Positions 33,819 through 40,928 of a stretch of DNA of 64,000 bases are shown one piece after another; position 1 is the first letter of the stretch; each line of letters starts with the position of its first letter. The notes below the pieces were generated by a model, which saw nothing but the letters and a program-made list of their open reading frames with translations, did not search any database and was not told the DNA's origin. Position numbers and translations under genes: made by a program. This DNA comes from Lachnospiraceae bacterium (GTDB lineage: Bacteria > Bacillota > Clostridia > Lachnospirales > Lachnospiraceae), in the NCBI GenBank assembly GCA_017427685.1, contig JAFRSH010000015.1, positions 1 through 64,000 on the forward strand. Direction: 5' to 3'.

Positions 33819-34724
33819 TTATAGAGAAAACAGCTTGTCAAAAATCGTCTCGAAAGCGCTCTTGTCACCGGGGAGCTTACCGAGCATGGTCTTAAGCTCC
33901 TCGTAGAGCTCACCGACATACTCACGTGCTCTGTCAAGTCCGAAGACAGAGACAAAGGTCGACTTGTTGTTCTTCGCATCGCTGCCCGTATCCTTGCCCG
34001 TCTCGGCAAAGGAAGCCGTAACATCGAGGATGTCGTCTCTGATCTGGAACGCGAGTCCCATGATCCTTCCGATATCGTCAAACAGTGACACCGCGGTCTC
34101 GTCAGCACCCGCAAGTACCGCGCCGCAGCACAGAGCCGCCTGGAAAAGACGTGATGTCTTGAGTTCGCACATCTCCTCAAGCTTCTCCCTGTCGGATCTC
34201 GAGTCATCCCCGAAACCCTCGACATCAAGCACCTGTCCTCCGATCATCCCGAACGCTCCGGCCTTCGTGAACAGGATCCTTGCGGCATGCATGAAATTGC
34301 GCATGTTGTCCATGTAGTAATCGGGCTTGTTCTGCTCAAGCTCCTCACCGGCACGTGTCACGATCTCCATCGAGTAATTGAGGAGCGCGTCACCCGTAAG
34401 GATGCCCATAGCATGGCCGTAACGCTTATGTGTCGTGAGTGCGCCTCTTCTGAACTCGTCGTTATCCATGGCCGGAAGGTCATCGTGAACGAGTGAGTAC
34501 CCGTGGATGCACTCGATCGCGCATGCAAAGGGATGCGCGGTGTATTTCTCAAGCTCCCTGTCATCGGAGAAGAGTCTGAAGCTCTCGATGAGCATGATGG
34601 CACGAAGCCTCTTGCCACCGCCGAGTACACTGTATCTCATCGCTTCGCTCAAAAGTCCGTAGCCCTCATCACTTGCGGGCAGGCACTTCTCAAGCATTTC
34701 TTCAATAGTCTGCAGATCTGTCAC
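33819..34724 (-). CDS. ispA: Polyprenyl (farnesyl/geranylgeranyl) diphosphate synthase
   Basis: Trans-isoprenyl diphosphate synthase that condenses isopentenyl diphosphate with allylic primers. The 301-residue protein has the first aspartate-rich motif VHDDLPAMDNDE and the second FQIRDDILDV, plus GGGKRLRAIM near the N-terminus. The start is GTG at 34724 with GAGGT six bases before. It is clustered with xseA, xseB and dxs, a common Firmicutes order. Confidence 0.93.
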   Translation of the reverse strand: MTDLQTIEEMLEKCLPASDEGYGLLSEAMRYSVLGGGKRLRAIMLIESFRLFSDDRELEKYTAHPFACAIECIHGYSLVHDDLPAMDNDEFRRGALTTHKRYGHAMGILTGDALLNYSMEIVTRAGEELEQNKPDYYMDNMRNFMHAARILFTKAGAFGMIGGQVLDVEGFGDDSRSDREKLEEMCELKTSRLFQAALCCGAVLAGADETAVSLFDDIGRIMGLAFQIRDDILDVTASFAETGKDTGSDAKNNKSTFVSVFGLDRAREYVGELYEELKTMLGKLPGDKSAFETIFDKLFSL

Positions 34725-34742
34725 AGCAATACCTCAAAATGA

Positions 34743-34955
34743 TTATTTGTCCGAACTGTCAAGTACCTTCAGTTCCTTCTCGACTCTGTCGATCTTCTCG
34801 GAGCACTCCTTGATGAGGGTAACTCCCTTCTTATACTTCTCGAAGGAATCCTCGAGGCTCTCGGAAGGATCTTCCATCTCGCCGATCAGCTTCTCTATCT
34901 CCTCGAAGTAATTATTTATACTTTTTTCTTCTTTTTTTTCTTTTGTCTGTGCCAT
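34743..34955 (-). CDS. xseB: Exodeoxyribonuclease VII small subunit
   Basis: A 70-residue acidic helical protein, the small subunit of the single-strand exonuclease ExoVII. NNYFEEIEKLIGEMEDPSESLEDSFEKYKKG, spanning most of its length, is the XseB signature. GAGGA six bases before the ATG at 34955 fixes the start. It is adjacent to xseA. Confidence 0.93.
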   Translation of the reverse strand: MAQTKEKKEEKSINNYFEEIEKLIGEMEDPSESLEDSFEKYKKGVTLIKECSEKIDRVEKELKVLDSSDK

Positions 34956-35040
34956 ATAAATCCTCTTCTGTCTATAAACCAAAGAAACTTCAACTGTCAG
35001 ACCGCCAATCCGGTCCATTACTTTTACAATTTAATTGTTT

Positions 35041-36258
35041 TCAGCTTTTATCTGTACTCGTATCGGACACAACAGCGCTCACATTTCCGTCACTGACACG
35101 AAGCGAGATGTTTTGTCCTGCTTTAAACTGATGTGCCTTTGATAGATTCCTGCCCTTCTCATCCGTTACGTAAGAAAAACCCTTTTCAAGCATCCCGAGC
35201 GGCGAGCGGGCCTTTAGAAGCTCCGTGACTCTTTGAAGCCTTTGCAGGGTATTGCTCCTCTTCGACTCAAACGCTTGCTTAACCCTGCCGTCAAGTCCGT
35301 CAAGCCTGATACGCATGTTGTCGAGTACCCTCGAAGGGTCATGCGACGCAACCTTAGCCTTGAGAGCCTCATGCCTGTGTCGCATAAGTGTTATACGGTC
35401 GTTCATCACTCTGCCGAGCCTCATCCTGTAGAGACCGAGCTTCTCGTCAACCGCAGACAGATCGAACACAGCAAGCGCAGCTGCGGCAGTCGGCGTCGGA
35501 ACGCGGATATCTGCGGCGAGGTCTATAAGCGTTGTATCCGTCTCATGACCTATCGCGCTGATAACGGGGACGGGACAGTCCGCAACCGCTCTGACGATCC
35601 TCTCGTCGTTGAAGCAGAAAAGATCCTCGTAGGAGCCTCCGCCTCTGGCGATGATTATCACGTCCGGTTCTTCCGCGAGTAGCCTCCTAAGAGCCCTGCA
35701 GACTGACTCGGGTGCTTCCGCGCCCTGCACGACGGCAGGCGAAAGGATAAGCTGTGCGTAAGGATTACGTGACCGCGAGATCCTCATGATATCCTGAAGT
35801 GCGGCAGCGGTACGTGCCGTAACAACTCCGATCCTGTTCGAGAACGCGGGGATTTCCTTCTTCCTGTCCGGATCAAATAACCTCTCGGCCGAGAGCTTGG
35901 CTTTGAGTCGTTCGAACTCTTCGTAAAGAGCACCGAGACCCTCCTGCTCGATCCTGTCGGCGTACATCATGTACTTGCCGTCACGCTCGTAAACACTGAT
36001 CTGTCCCGAGACGACCACGCTCATTCCGTCTTTTAATACAAAAGAAAGACCGGCACGCCTGCCGGCAAACATAGCGCATGCAAGCTGTCCGCCCTTGTCT
36101 TTGAGCGTAAAATATATATGACCCGCGTCGGAGTATTTACAATTAGAGACCTCTCCGTTTATGCTGACATATCGAAGAGGACCGTTCGTTTCGAAGATCC
36201 TCTTGATGTAAGCATTTATCTGAGAGACTGTGTAGACCTTATTGCTCGTGTTTGTCAT
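35041..36258 (-). CDS. xseA: Exodeoxyribonuclease VII large subunit
   Basis: Catalytic subunit of ExoVII. The 405-residue protein starts with the OB-fold (YTVSQINAYIKRIFETN...YVSINGEVSNCK). The nuclease part has IGVVTARTAAALQDI, the Gly-rich DVIIIARGGGSYEDLF with NDERIVRAV, and SAIGHETDTTLIDLAAD. A long coiled coil (about 265-345) binds the small subunits. The start overlaps the nusB end by 20 bp. Confidence 0.95.
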   Translation of the reverse strand: MTNTSNKVYTVSQINAYIKRIFETNGPLRYVSINGEVSNCKYSDAGHIYFTLKDKGGQLACAMFAGRRAGLSFVLKDGMSVVVSGQISVYERDGKYMMYADRIEQEGLGALYEEFERLKAKLSAERLFDPDRKKEIPAFSNRIGVVTARTAAALQDIMRISRSRNPYAQLILSPAVVQGAEAPESVCRALRRLLAEEPDVIIIARGGGSYEDLFCFNDERIVRAVADCPVPVISAIGHETDTTLIDLAADIRVPTPTAAAALAVFDLSAVDEKLGLYRMRLGRVMNDRITLMRHRHEALKAKVASHDPSRVLDNMRIRLDGLDGRVKQAFESKRSNTLQRLQRVTELLKARSPLGMLEKGFSYVTDEKGRNLSKAHQFKAGQNISLRVSDGNVSAVVSDTSTDKS

Positions 36259-36715
36259 TTTCCTGTTTTTCTTTGATAAGACTCGAGAGAATACCGTTTA
36301 CAAATCCGTAAGACGATTCGTTACAGCCGTACTCCTTGGCAAGCTCAACGGCTTCGTTGACAGCAACCTTGTCGGGAACGGTTTCATCGTACAGGATCTC
36401 AAAAGAAGCAAGACGAAGGATATTAAGATCCATCCTGCCAATACGTGAGAGCTTCCAGCCCTTGGCTACACGCGAAATGATACTGTCGATCGAGCCGAGC
36501 TTGTCGACGATCCTGACGTAGCGATCCATGATCTCACGGGATGCCTCTTCGTCCTCGATCTCGGCAAACAACGACAGATAAAGACTGTTCTGCTCGTCGA
36601 TCTCGTCCTTCTCGTGGAATTCACGCATATAAAGCATCTTGATAAGATGGTCTCTTAATTCTCTTCTTTTAAGAGGCGGCTTTAAAGCCGACTCCTGTTC
36701 AATGCTGTTTGTCAT
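36239..36715 (-). CDS. nusB: Transcription antitermination factor NusB
   Basis: RNA-binding helical protein that acts with NusE on rRNA antitermination. The 158-residue protein has RRELRDHLIKMLYMREF at the N-terminus and VAVNEAVELAKEYGCNESSYGFVNGILS near the end, typical of NusB. The ATG at 36715 has GAGGTG six bases before; a longer frame upstream lacks one. It lies between the Asp23 gene and xseA. Confidence 0.94.
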   Translation of the reverse strand: MTNSIEQESALKPPLKRRELRDHLIKMLYMREFHEKDEIDEQNSLYLSLFAEIEDEEASREIMDRYVRIVDKLGSIDSIISRVAKGWKLSRIGRMDLNILRLASFEILYDETVPDKVAVNEAVELAKEYGCNESSYGFVNGILSSLIKEKQENDKHEQ

Positions 36716-36743
36716 GGTACACCTCGATAATACTTGTAAAAGT

Positions 36744-37103
36744 TCAGACAATGATCTCAACGACATGGATATTGACTGCTACGACCTTAAGACCGGTCAT
36801 GTTCTCAATAGCAGTCTTAACCTTGTCCTGGATCTGGCTTGTAACATCAGTGATCCTGAAACCGTACTTGATGTTGATGTAGAGCTCTGCAGTAACCTCG
36901 TCACCGTCGATCGCGATCCTGACGCCCTTAGAACTGTTCTTGATACCAAGCTTGCCTACGATCTCGTTGGTAATGTTGCCGGCCATCGAATCAACTCCGT
37001 CAACCTCTGAAGCTGCAAGACCGCTAATGGTAGCCACAACATCGTCCGAAATCTTGATCTGGCTTTCAGATACGAAATCTTTATCCTTGTCTGCTTTATT
37101 CAT
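36744..37103 (-). CDS. Asp23/Gls24 family envelope stress protein
   Basis: A 119-residue Asp23-family protein (ISDDVVATISGLAASEVDGV near the start; GVRIAIDGDEVTAELYINIKYG in the middle). Relatives sit under the membrane or respond to alkaline and envelope stress; a fixed activity is not known. GGAG with a good distance supports the ATG at 37103. The nusB gene follows after 28 bp, the standard Firmicutes neighbourhood. Confidence 0.9.
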   Translation of the reverse strand: MNKADKDKDFVSESQIKISDDVVATISGLAASEVDGVDSMAGNITNEIVGKLGIKNSSKGVRIAIDGDEVTAELYINIKYGFRITDVTSQIQDKVKTAIENMTGLKVVAVNIHVVEIIV

Positions 37104-37141
37104 CAGAAATCTCCTTCTATTACAATCACTGTATGGAAGAT

Positions 37142-37170
37142 ATTTTAGCATGGATAATACTATTTGAAAA
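37142..37170 (-). promoter_or_regulatory. Possible promoter of the Asp23-nusB operon
   Basis: TTTTCA at 37165-37170 and TAAAAT at 37142-37147, 17-bp spacing, minus strand. The -35 box is weak. Confidence 0.45.
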
Positions 37171-37283
37171 GCATGTGTTTTTGTCCGTACCATAATATCC
37201 GACCGGTTTGCTTTTCGATACGTCATCTTAATCTTCAAAGTAATAAAATATTTCTTAATAATTCACAATAATCTTCAAATTGC

Positions 37284-37312
37284 TTGAATGGTTTTAATAT
37301 TTGTGGTATACT
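37284..37312 (+). promoter_or_regulatory. Promoter of the small plus-strand gene
   Basis: TTGAAT at 37284-37289 and TATACT at 37307-37312, 17-bp spacing, divergent from the Asp23 operon. Confidence 0.65.
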
Positions 37313-37362
37313 TGGATTAAAGAAAACAGATCGTTAATTCACCCGATCAGAGAGGAGGTCGA

Positions 37363-37608
37363 ATGAATAACAGTTTAAGCCCCATCACAGATCTTAAGAA
37401 CGAATTCGAGCTCCTTATCAAGATGCTTGACAGGATCGAGATCGACAAGTGCGAGGAAGCGTTCAACAGTCTTTTCGAGCGTTCATTGCCATACTACATC
37501 GATGAACAGATCAGTTATGCCTACGACCTTTTCCTCATCTACGATCTTGACAATTCCGCTGCGATCCTCAAAAACGTCATCAGACACCTCAACTTTTATT
37601 GTCAGTAA
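37363..37608 (+). CDS. Small acidic protein of unknown function
   Basis: An 81-residue acidic, helical protein (LKNEFELLIKMLDRIEIDKC... and AYDLFLIYDLDNSAAILKNV). I recognise no family. It is likely real: it has a near-consensus promoter, a GAGGAGGT ribosome site 6 bases before the ATG and a terminator after it, and is one of few plus-strand genes here. It lies between the divergent Asp23 operon and convergent efp. Confidence 0.7.
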   Translation: MNNSLSPITDLKNEFELLIKMLDRIEIDKCEEAFNSLFERSLPYYIDEQISYAYDLFLIYDLDNSAAILKNVIRHLNFYCQ

Positions 37609-37651
37609 TGTCACCCCGGTATTAAGAGATATACCTACTTTGGAATAAAAT

Positions 37652-37677
37652 AATGCCCGCATTTGATTGCGGGCATT
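37652..37677. terminator. Shared terminator of the small gene and efp
   Basis: A 9-bp GC-rich stem, AATGCCCGC/GCGGGCATT, with T-rich sequence on both sides. It serves convergent genes. Confidence 0.75.
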
Positions 37678-37695
37678 CTCTTTATAAACTGTAGA

Positions 37696-38253
37696 TCAGA
37701 TTCTCTTTAAGTACTCTCCGCTTCTGGTGTCGATCTGGATCCTGTCGCCACGCTCTACAAAGAGGGGAACCATAACCTGAGCGCCTGTCTCAACGATAGC
37801 GGGCTTGCTTGCGCCTGTAGCTGTATCACCCTTGAAACCGGGCTCTGTCTCAGTGATCTCAAGCTCAGCGAACATAGGAGGCTCAACCGAGAAAACCTTT
37901 CCCTGGTATGAAAGCATCTTAACCATGTCGTTCTCTTTCACGAACTTAAGAGCATCGCCAACTTCATCAGCATTAAGAGCGATCTGCTCATAATTCTCTG
38001 TGTTCATGAAGTTGTACATATCGCCGTCTGCATAGAGATACTGCATATCGCTCTTCTCGATGTGTGCGGGCGGATACTTATCTGTGGGACGGAATGTTGT
38101 CTCGGTAACACCACCGTTGATAATATCCCTGAGCTTTGTTCTGACGAAAGCTGCTCCCTTACCGGGCTTAACGTGCTGGAACTCGATAACCTGGCAAACC
38201 TTGCCGTCGATCTCAAGTGTCATGCCGTTTCTGAATTCACCTGCTGAAATCAT
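37696..38253 (-). CDS. efp: Elongation factor P
   Basis: Translation factor that relieves stalling at proline runs. The 185-residue protein begins [17 protein letters not shown], carries the modification-loop region [16 protein letters not shown] (Lys in PGKG), and has the C-terminal [21 protein letters not shown] lies 6 bases before the ATG at 38253. It has its own promoter and a leader of about 125 nt that can form small hairpins. Confidence 0.96.
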   Translation of the reverse strand: MISAGEFRNGMTLEIDGKVCQVIEFQHVKPGKGAAFVRTKLRDIINGGVTETTFRPTDKYPPAHIEKSDMQYLYADGDMYNFMNTENYEQIALNADEVGDALKFVKENDMVKMLSYQGKVFSVEPPMFAELEITETEPGFKGDTATGASKPAIVETGAQVMVPLFVERGDRIQIDTRSGEYLKRI

Positions 38254-38385
38254 AAATTTCCTCCTGATGTGTATAAAGATATATGAAAGCGGCAAAGAGT
38301 TCCGCTTCTTGCCCTACGCGTGAAACTCACGTGTACCTGGCTCTTCGCCTGTTTAAACCAATTTGTCAAAAAAACAGACACGGAT

Positions 38386-38414
38386 ATTTTATATTATTAT
38401 TTTGTGTTTCGCAA
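38386..38414 (-). promoter_or_regulatory. Promoter of efp
   Basis: TTGCGA at 38409-38414 and TAAAAT at 38386-38391, 17-bp spacing, minus strand, in a strongly AT-rich stretch. Confidence 0.6.
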
Positions 38415-38466
38415 TATAAAATTTTTTTCCGTATTATTTTTTTGGAAGTCATGCCATTACAGATGA

Positions 38467-38499
38467 TCAAGGGAAAAGCTTTCCCGGCTTTTCCCTTGA
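38467..38499 (-). terminator. Terminator after the Fn3 exported protein gene
   Basis: A 13-bp perfect stem (TCAAGGGAAAAGC and complement) with a 7-base loop, 41 bases after the gene's stop. The following U-tract is weak. Confidence 0.65.
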
Positions 38500-38540
38500 A
38501 TTCGTTCATTCTCTAAAACCTTTATAACAACGAAACACGG

Positions 38541-39881
38541 TTATTTCTTGGTCTTTGCCTTTACGGAGACAAACTTTCCGACAAATACACCGTTCTTTAC
38601 GGCACGTACCTTAAAGGTATAGTTGGTATCGGCCTTTAATTTCTTAACGGTATAGTTTGCTTTCTTGGTCGTTCCGATAAGCTTGTTGTTCGAATCGTAA
38701 ATCTCGTAGAACTCGGCATCTTCAACCTTGCCCCATGTGAGCTTCACTGAATTTTTCTTGACGCTCTTAGCCTTAAGCTTTGTAACGGAAGGAACAGCAT
38801 ATCCGTAATCGGTCTGCTTATCGAGAGTTTCGCAAACAACACTTCCTCGGATAAGGATACGGGTCTTCTTTGTAACACCTTCATTTATGAAGTCCATTAT
38901 CCTGTCCTTACACGACATCCATCGGCTGTTCGCGGTATAACAGTCTTCAAAATTCTTTTCCGAAGGATCGTCAACACAGATTTCTGTAAGATAACCAAGT
39001 GCTTCAAATCCTTCTTCGTTTATGTTGAGAGCGATCTCTGTGTCAGTAATATCTGTATTAAATATTACAGAGCAATAAAGATTGCCGTCAGCATCAAAAT
39101 GAGGATCGTACATAATGGGGGCAGAGAAAGTCTTCGGAAGCTTAAATTCCTTGGCATTGCCATTCTTGCCGAACGATACTTCCTTAGACCAGTCGGTCCA
39201 CATAAATCTGTGACCTACAAGATCTCCGTCCTCGTTGATATCATCCCAGGGGGTATATTCAACAAAATAACGATATCTCGTATTTATAGTGTGATTCTTA
39301 AGATCTATTTCGCCGATTTCATCAACCACATCATAGATTCCGTCCATAACACCCTTGTTGTTATTCATGGCATTCGTATCCATAAATGTAAAATAAACCG
39401 CATTATCTGTATAAGACCATCCGAAATTCTCTTTTACAGGAAGTCCGGCAGGGATATTCTCCTGTTCCCACATATCACAGATATCCCAGGTAGCAGAGTC
39501 ATAAAGCCAATCACCGCCGTCAACGCTGATATCGAACTGAACACCTACATCAAAGCCGTCAATTCTGTATGTCATATCAAAATCATTATATTCTTCAGAC
39601 ATGGTATAAACATCAAGAAGCGCACAATTTTCACGCGTCATACGAAGAAAATCTTCATTCTGTCTGATATAAACACCGATAATGCTCTGATCCTTTTTTT
39701 CAAAATTGACAAGATCATATACGGGGTCATTGGGAACTACATTCTCAATCCCGTTCGGGAAAAATTCTTCCATCAGAAGATCCTTGAATTCAGCGGCCTC
39801 TGCCTCTTTCGCACCCGACACACCCGTAAACACAAGAAGTGCTGCGATTAAAGTAACAAAAAACAATGATACTTTTTTCAT
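38541..39881 (-). CDS. Exported protein with C-terminal fibronectin type III domain
   Basis: A 446-residue secreted protein. It has a signal peptide (1 to about 30: KKVSLFFVTLIAALLVFTG...EAA), a large acidic, aromatic-rich domain of unknown family, and a C-terminal fibronectin III domain (about 355-446; SVKKNSVKLTWGKVEDAEFYEIY, then TNYTFKVRAVKNG). No anchor motif is seen. GGAG before the ATG at 39881 sets the start. The transcript has a leader with a terminator-like hairpin right before the ribosome site, so conditional expression is possible. Confidence 0.8.
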   Translation of the reverse strand: MKKVSLFFVTLIAALLVFTGVSGAKEAEAAEFKDLLMEEFFPNGIENVVPNDPVYDLVNFEKKDQSIIGVYIRQNEDFLRMTRENCALLDVYTMSEEYNDFDMTYRIDGFDVGVQFDISVDGGDWLYDSATWDICDMWEQENIPAGLPVKENFGWSYTDNAVYFTFMDTNAMNNNKGVMDGIYDVVDEIGEIDLKNHTINTRYRYFVEYTPWDDINEDGDLVGHRFMWTDWSKEVSFGKNGNAKEFKLPKTFSAPIMYDPHFDADGNLYCSVIFNTDITDTEIALNINEEGFEALGYLTEICVDDPSEKNFEDCYTANSRWMSCKDRIMDFINEGVTKKTRILIRGSVVCETLDKQTDYGYAVPSVTKLKAKSVKKNSVKLTWGKVEDAEFYEIYDSNNKLIGTTKKANYTVKKLKADTNYTFKVRAVKNGVFVGKFVSVKAKTKK

Positions 39882-39982
39882 TTTGCTTCTCCTCTCAAAA
39901 TAAAAAAACACCCCGACCATTCGGGAACCACCCACCGATATGTAGGAGCTTCAGAACTAATGCTCCGAACATATAAAAGATA
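39882..39982 (-). promoter_or_regulatory. Structured leader with terminator-like hairpin
   Basis: The transcribed leader contains ATATGT/ACATAT and GGAGC/GCTCC pairings (39939-39975). A CCCGA/TCGGG hairpin then follows with a run of seven T (39903-39927), just upstream of the ribosome site. This is the layout of an attenuator. It matches no riboswitch class I know. Confidence 0.5.
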
Positions 39983-39988
39983 CTACTT

Positions 39989-40017
39989 ATAATACTACAG
40001 AAACATTGAGACTTCAA
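39989..40017 (-). promoter_or_regulatory. Promoter of the Fn3 exported protein gene
   Basis: TTGAAG at 40012-40017 and TATTAT at 39989-39994, 17-bp spacing, minus strand. Confidence 0.6.
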
Positions 40018-40056
40018 TGTTTAAGAGATATTCATATACATAAAACTTACTATAAA

Positions 40057-40091
40057 AGTCCTTCCCTGATCAAAACGATCAAAGAAGGACT
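40057..40091 (-). terminator. Terminator of yqeG
   Basis: AGTCCTTC/GAAGGACT stem with an inner GATC/GATC pairing, followed by TTTTATAG on the minus strand; 7 bases after the yqeG stop. Confidence 0.75.
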
Positions 40092-40097
40092 GAACTA

Positions 40098-40733
40098 TCA
40101 AATATACCTGCTCTTAAACAGCCTATCAATACGGGCTCTGTGCTCGGATACAGAGAAGTGTTTTCCTCTCTTCTTAAAGAAACGACGAGCAGCCTTGGTC
40201 TCGGGTTTACGGTTCCTGGGCATCTGTGCTGCCATCTCCTTGAGACTGTGCTTATAGAACATCATGACGGGCCTTTCAAGCAATCGCTTTAAGCGAACTT
40301 GAAGGTCCTCTTTTTTATCTATAGGGTTCACGAGGATAGTGTGGATACCCGCAAGCTTACCTCCGTAGATATCGGTAAAGAGCTGATCTCCGATAACAAG
40401 TGTAGACTTGGTAGAAGTACGGGTCATCATGGAAGCAACGTAATAGTTCTTGGAATAAGGCTTGCCGGCCTTGAAGATGTACTTTACGTTGATATCCTTA
40501 TTAAATCTCTCAACTCTGGGCTTCTTGTTATTTGAAAGAAGACAGATGTCGAATCCGATTTCTTTGAGCCTTTCGAAGAGCTTGATCGCTCTCTCGTCAG
40601 CGTCTGCACCGTGAGGAACAAGAGTGTTGTCTATATCGAAAATAAGCCCCCTGTAGCCGGCTTCGAAATAACCTTCGTAGTCGATGCTGTAGGCGCTTTC
40701 AACCCATTCGTCAGGGAAGAATCTTTCGAACAT
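40098..40733 (-). CDS. yqeG: YqeG-family HAD phosphatase
   Basis: A 211-residue HAD-IIIA hydrolase. The nucleophile motif is FDIDNTLVPHG, the second motif LLSNNKK, the Lys motif KAGKPYSKN and the last DQLFTDIYGGKLAG; all four are intact. The basic C-terminal 50 residues (RKPETKAARRFFKKRGK) extend beyond the core. Bacterial YqeG substrates are uncertain; eukaryotic relatives act on phosphatidylglycerol phosphate. It has its own promoter and terminator. Confidence 0.87.
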   Translation of the reverse strand: MFERFFPDEWVESAYSIDYEGYFEAGYRGLIFDIDNTLVPHGADADERAIKLFERLKEIGFDICLLSNNKKPRVERFNKDINVKYIFKAGKPYSKNYYVASMMTRTSTKSTLVIGDQLFTDIYGGKLAGIHTILVNPIDKKEDLQVRLKRLLERPVMMFYKHSLKEMAAQMPRNRKPETKAARRFFKKRGKHFSVSEHRARIDRLFKSRYI

Positions 40734-40799
40734 AAACGCAACCTCTCGTCAATCAGTTTCAAAATAATAAATACAGTTCTACTGATAACTGTTAAGCTA

Positions 40800-40828
40800 A
40801 TTTTATTACCGAATCGTGTATTAATCAA
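40800..40828 (-). promoter_or_regulatory. Promoter of yqeG
   Basis: TTGATT at 40823-40828 and TAAAAT at 40800-40805, 17-bp spacing, minus strand. Confidence 0.6.
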
Positions 40829-40844
40829 ATTAAAATTCTATAAA

Positions 40845-40880
40845 ATCGAAACAGGAGTGACACTGCACTCCTGCTCCGAT
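40845..40880 (-). terminator. Terminator of the EF-G-like gene
   Basis: CAGGAGTG/CACTCCTG stem extended by ATCG/CGAT, followed by TTTATAG on the minus strand. Confidence 0.7.
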
Positions 40881-40928
40881 TCTATAATGATTTTTAATTT
40901 TCTGTGATCACAACCGACATCAAGGAGA

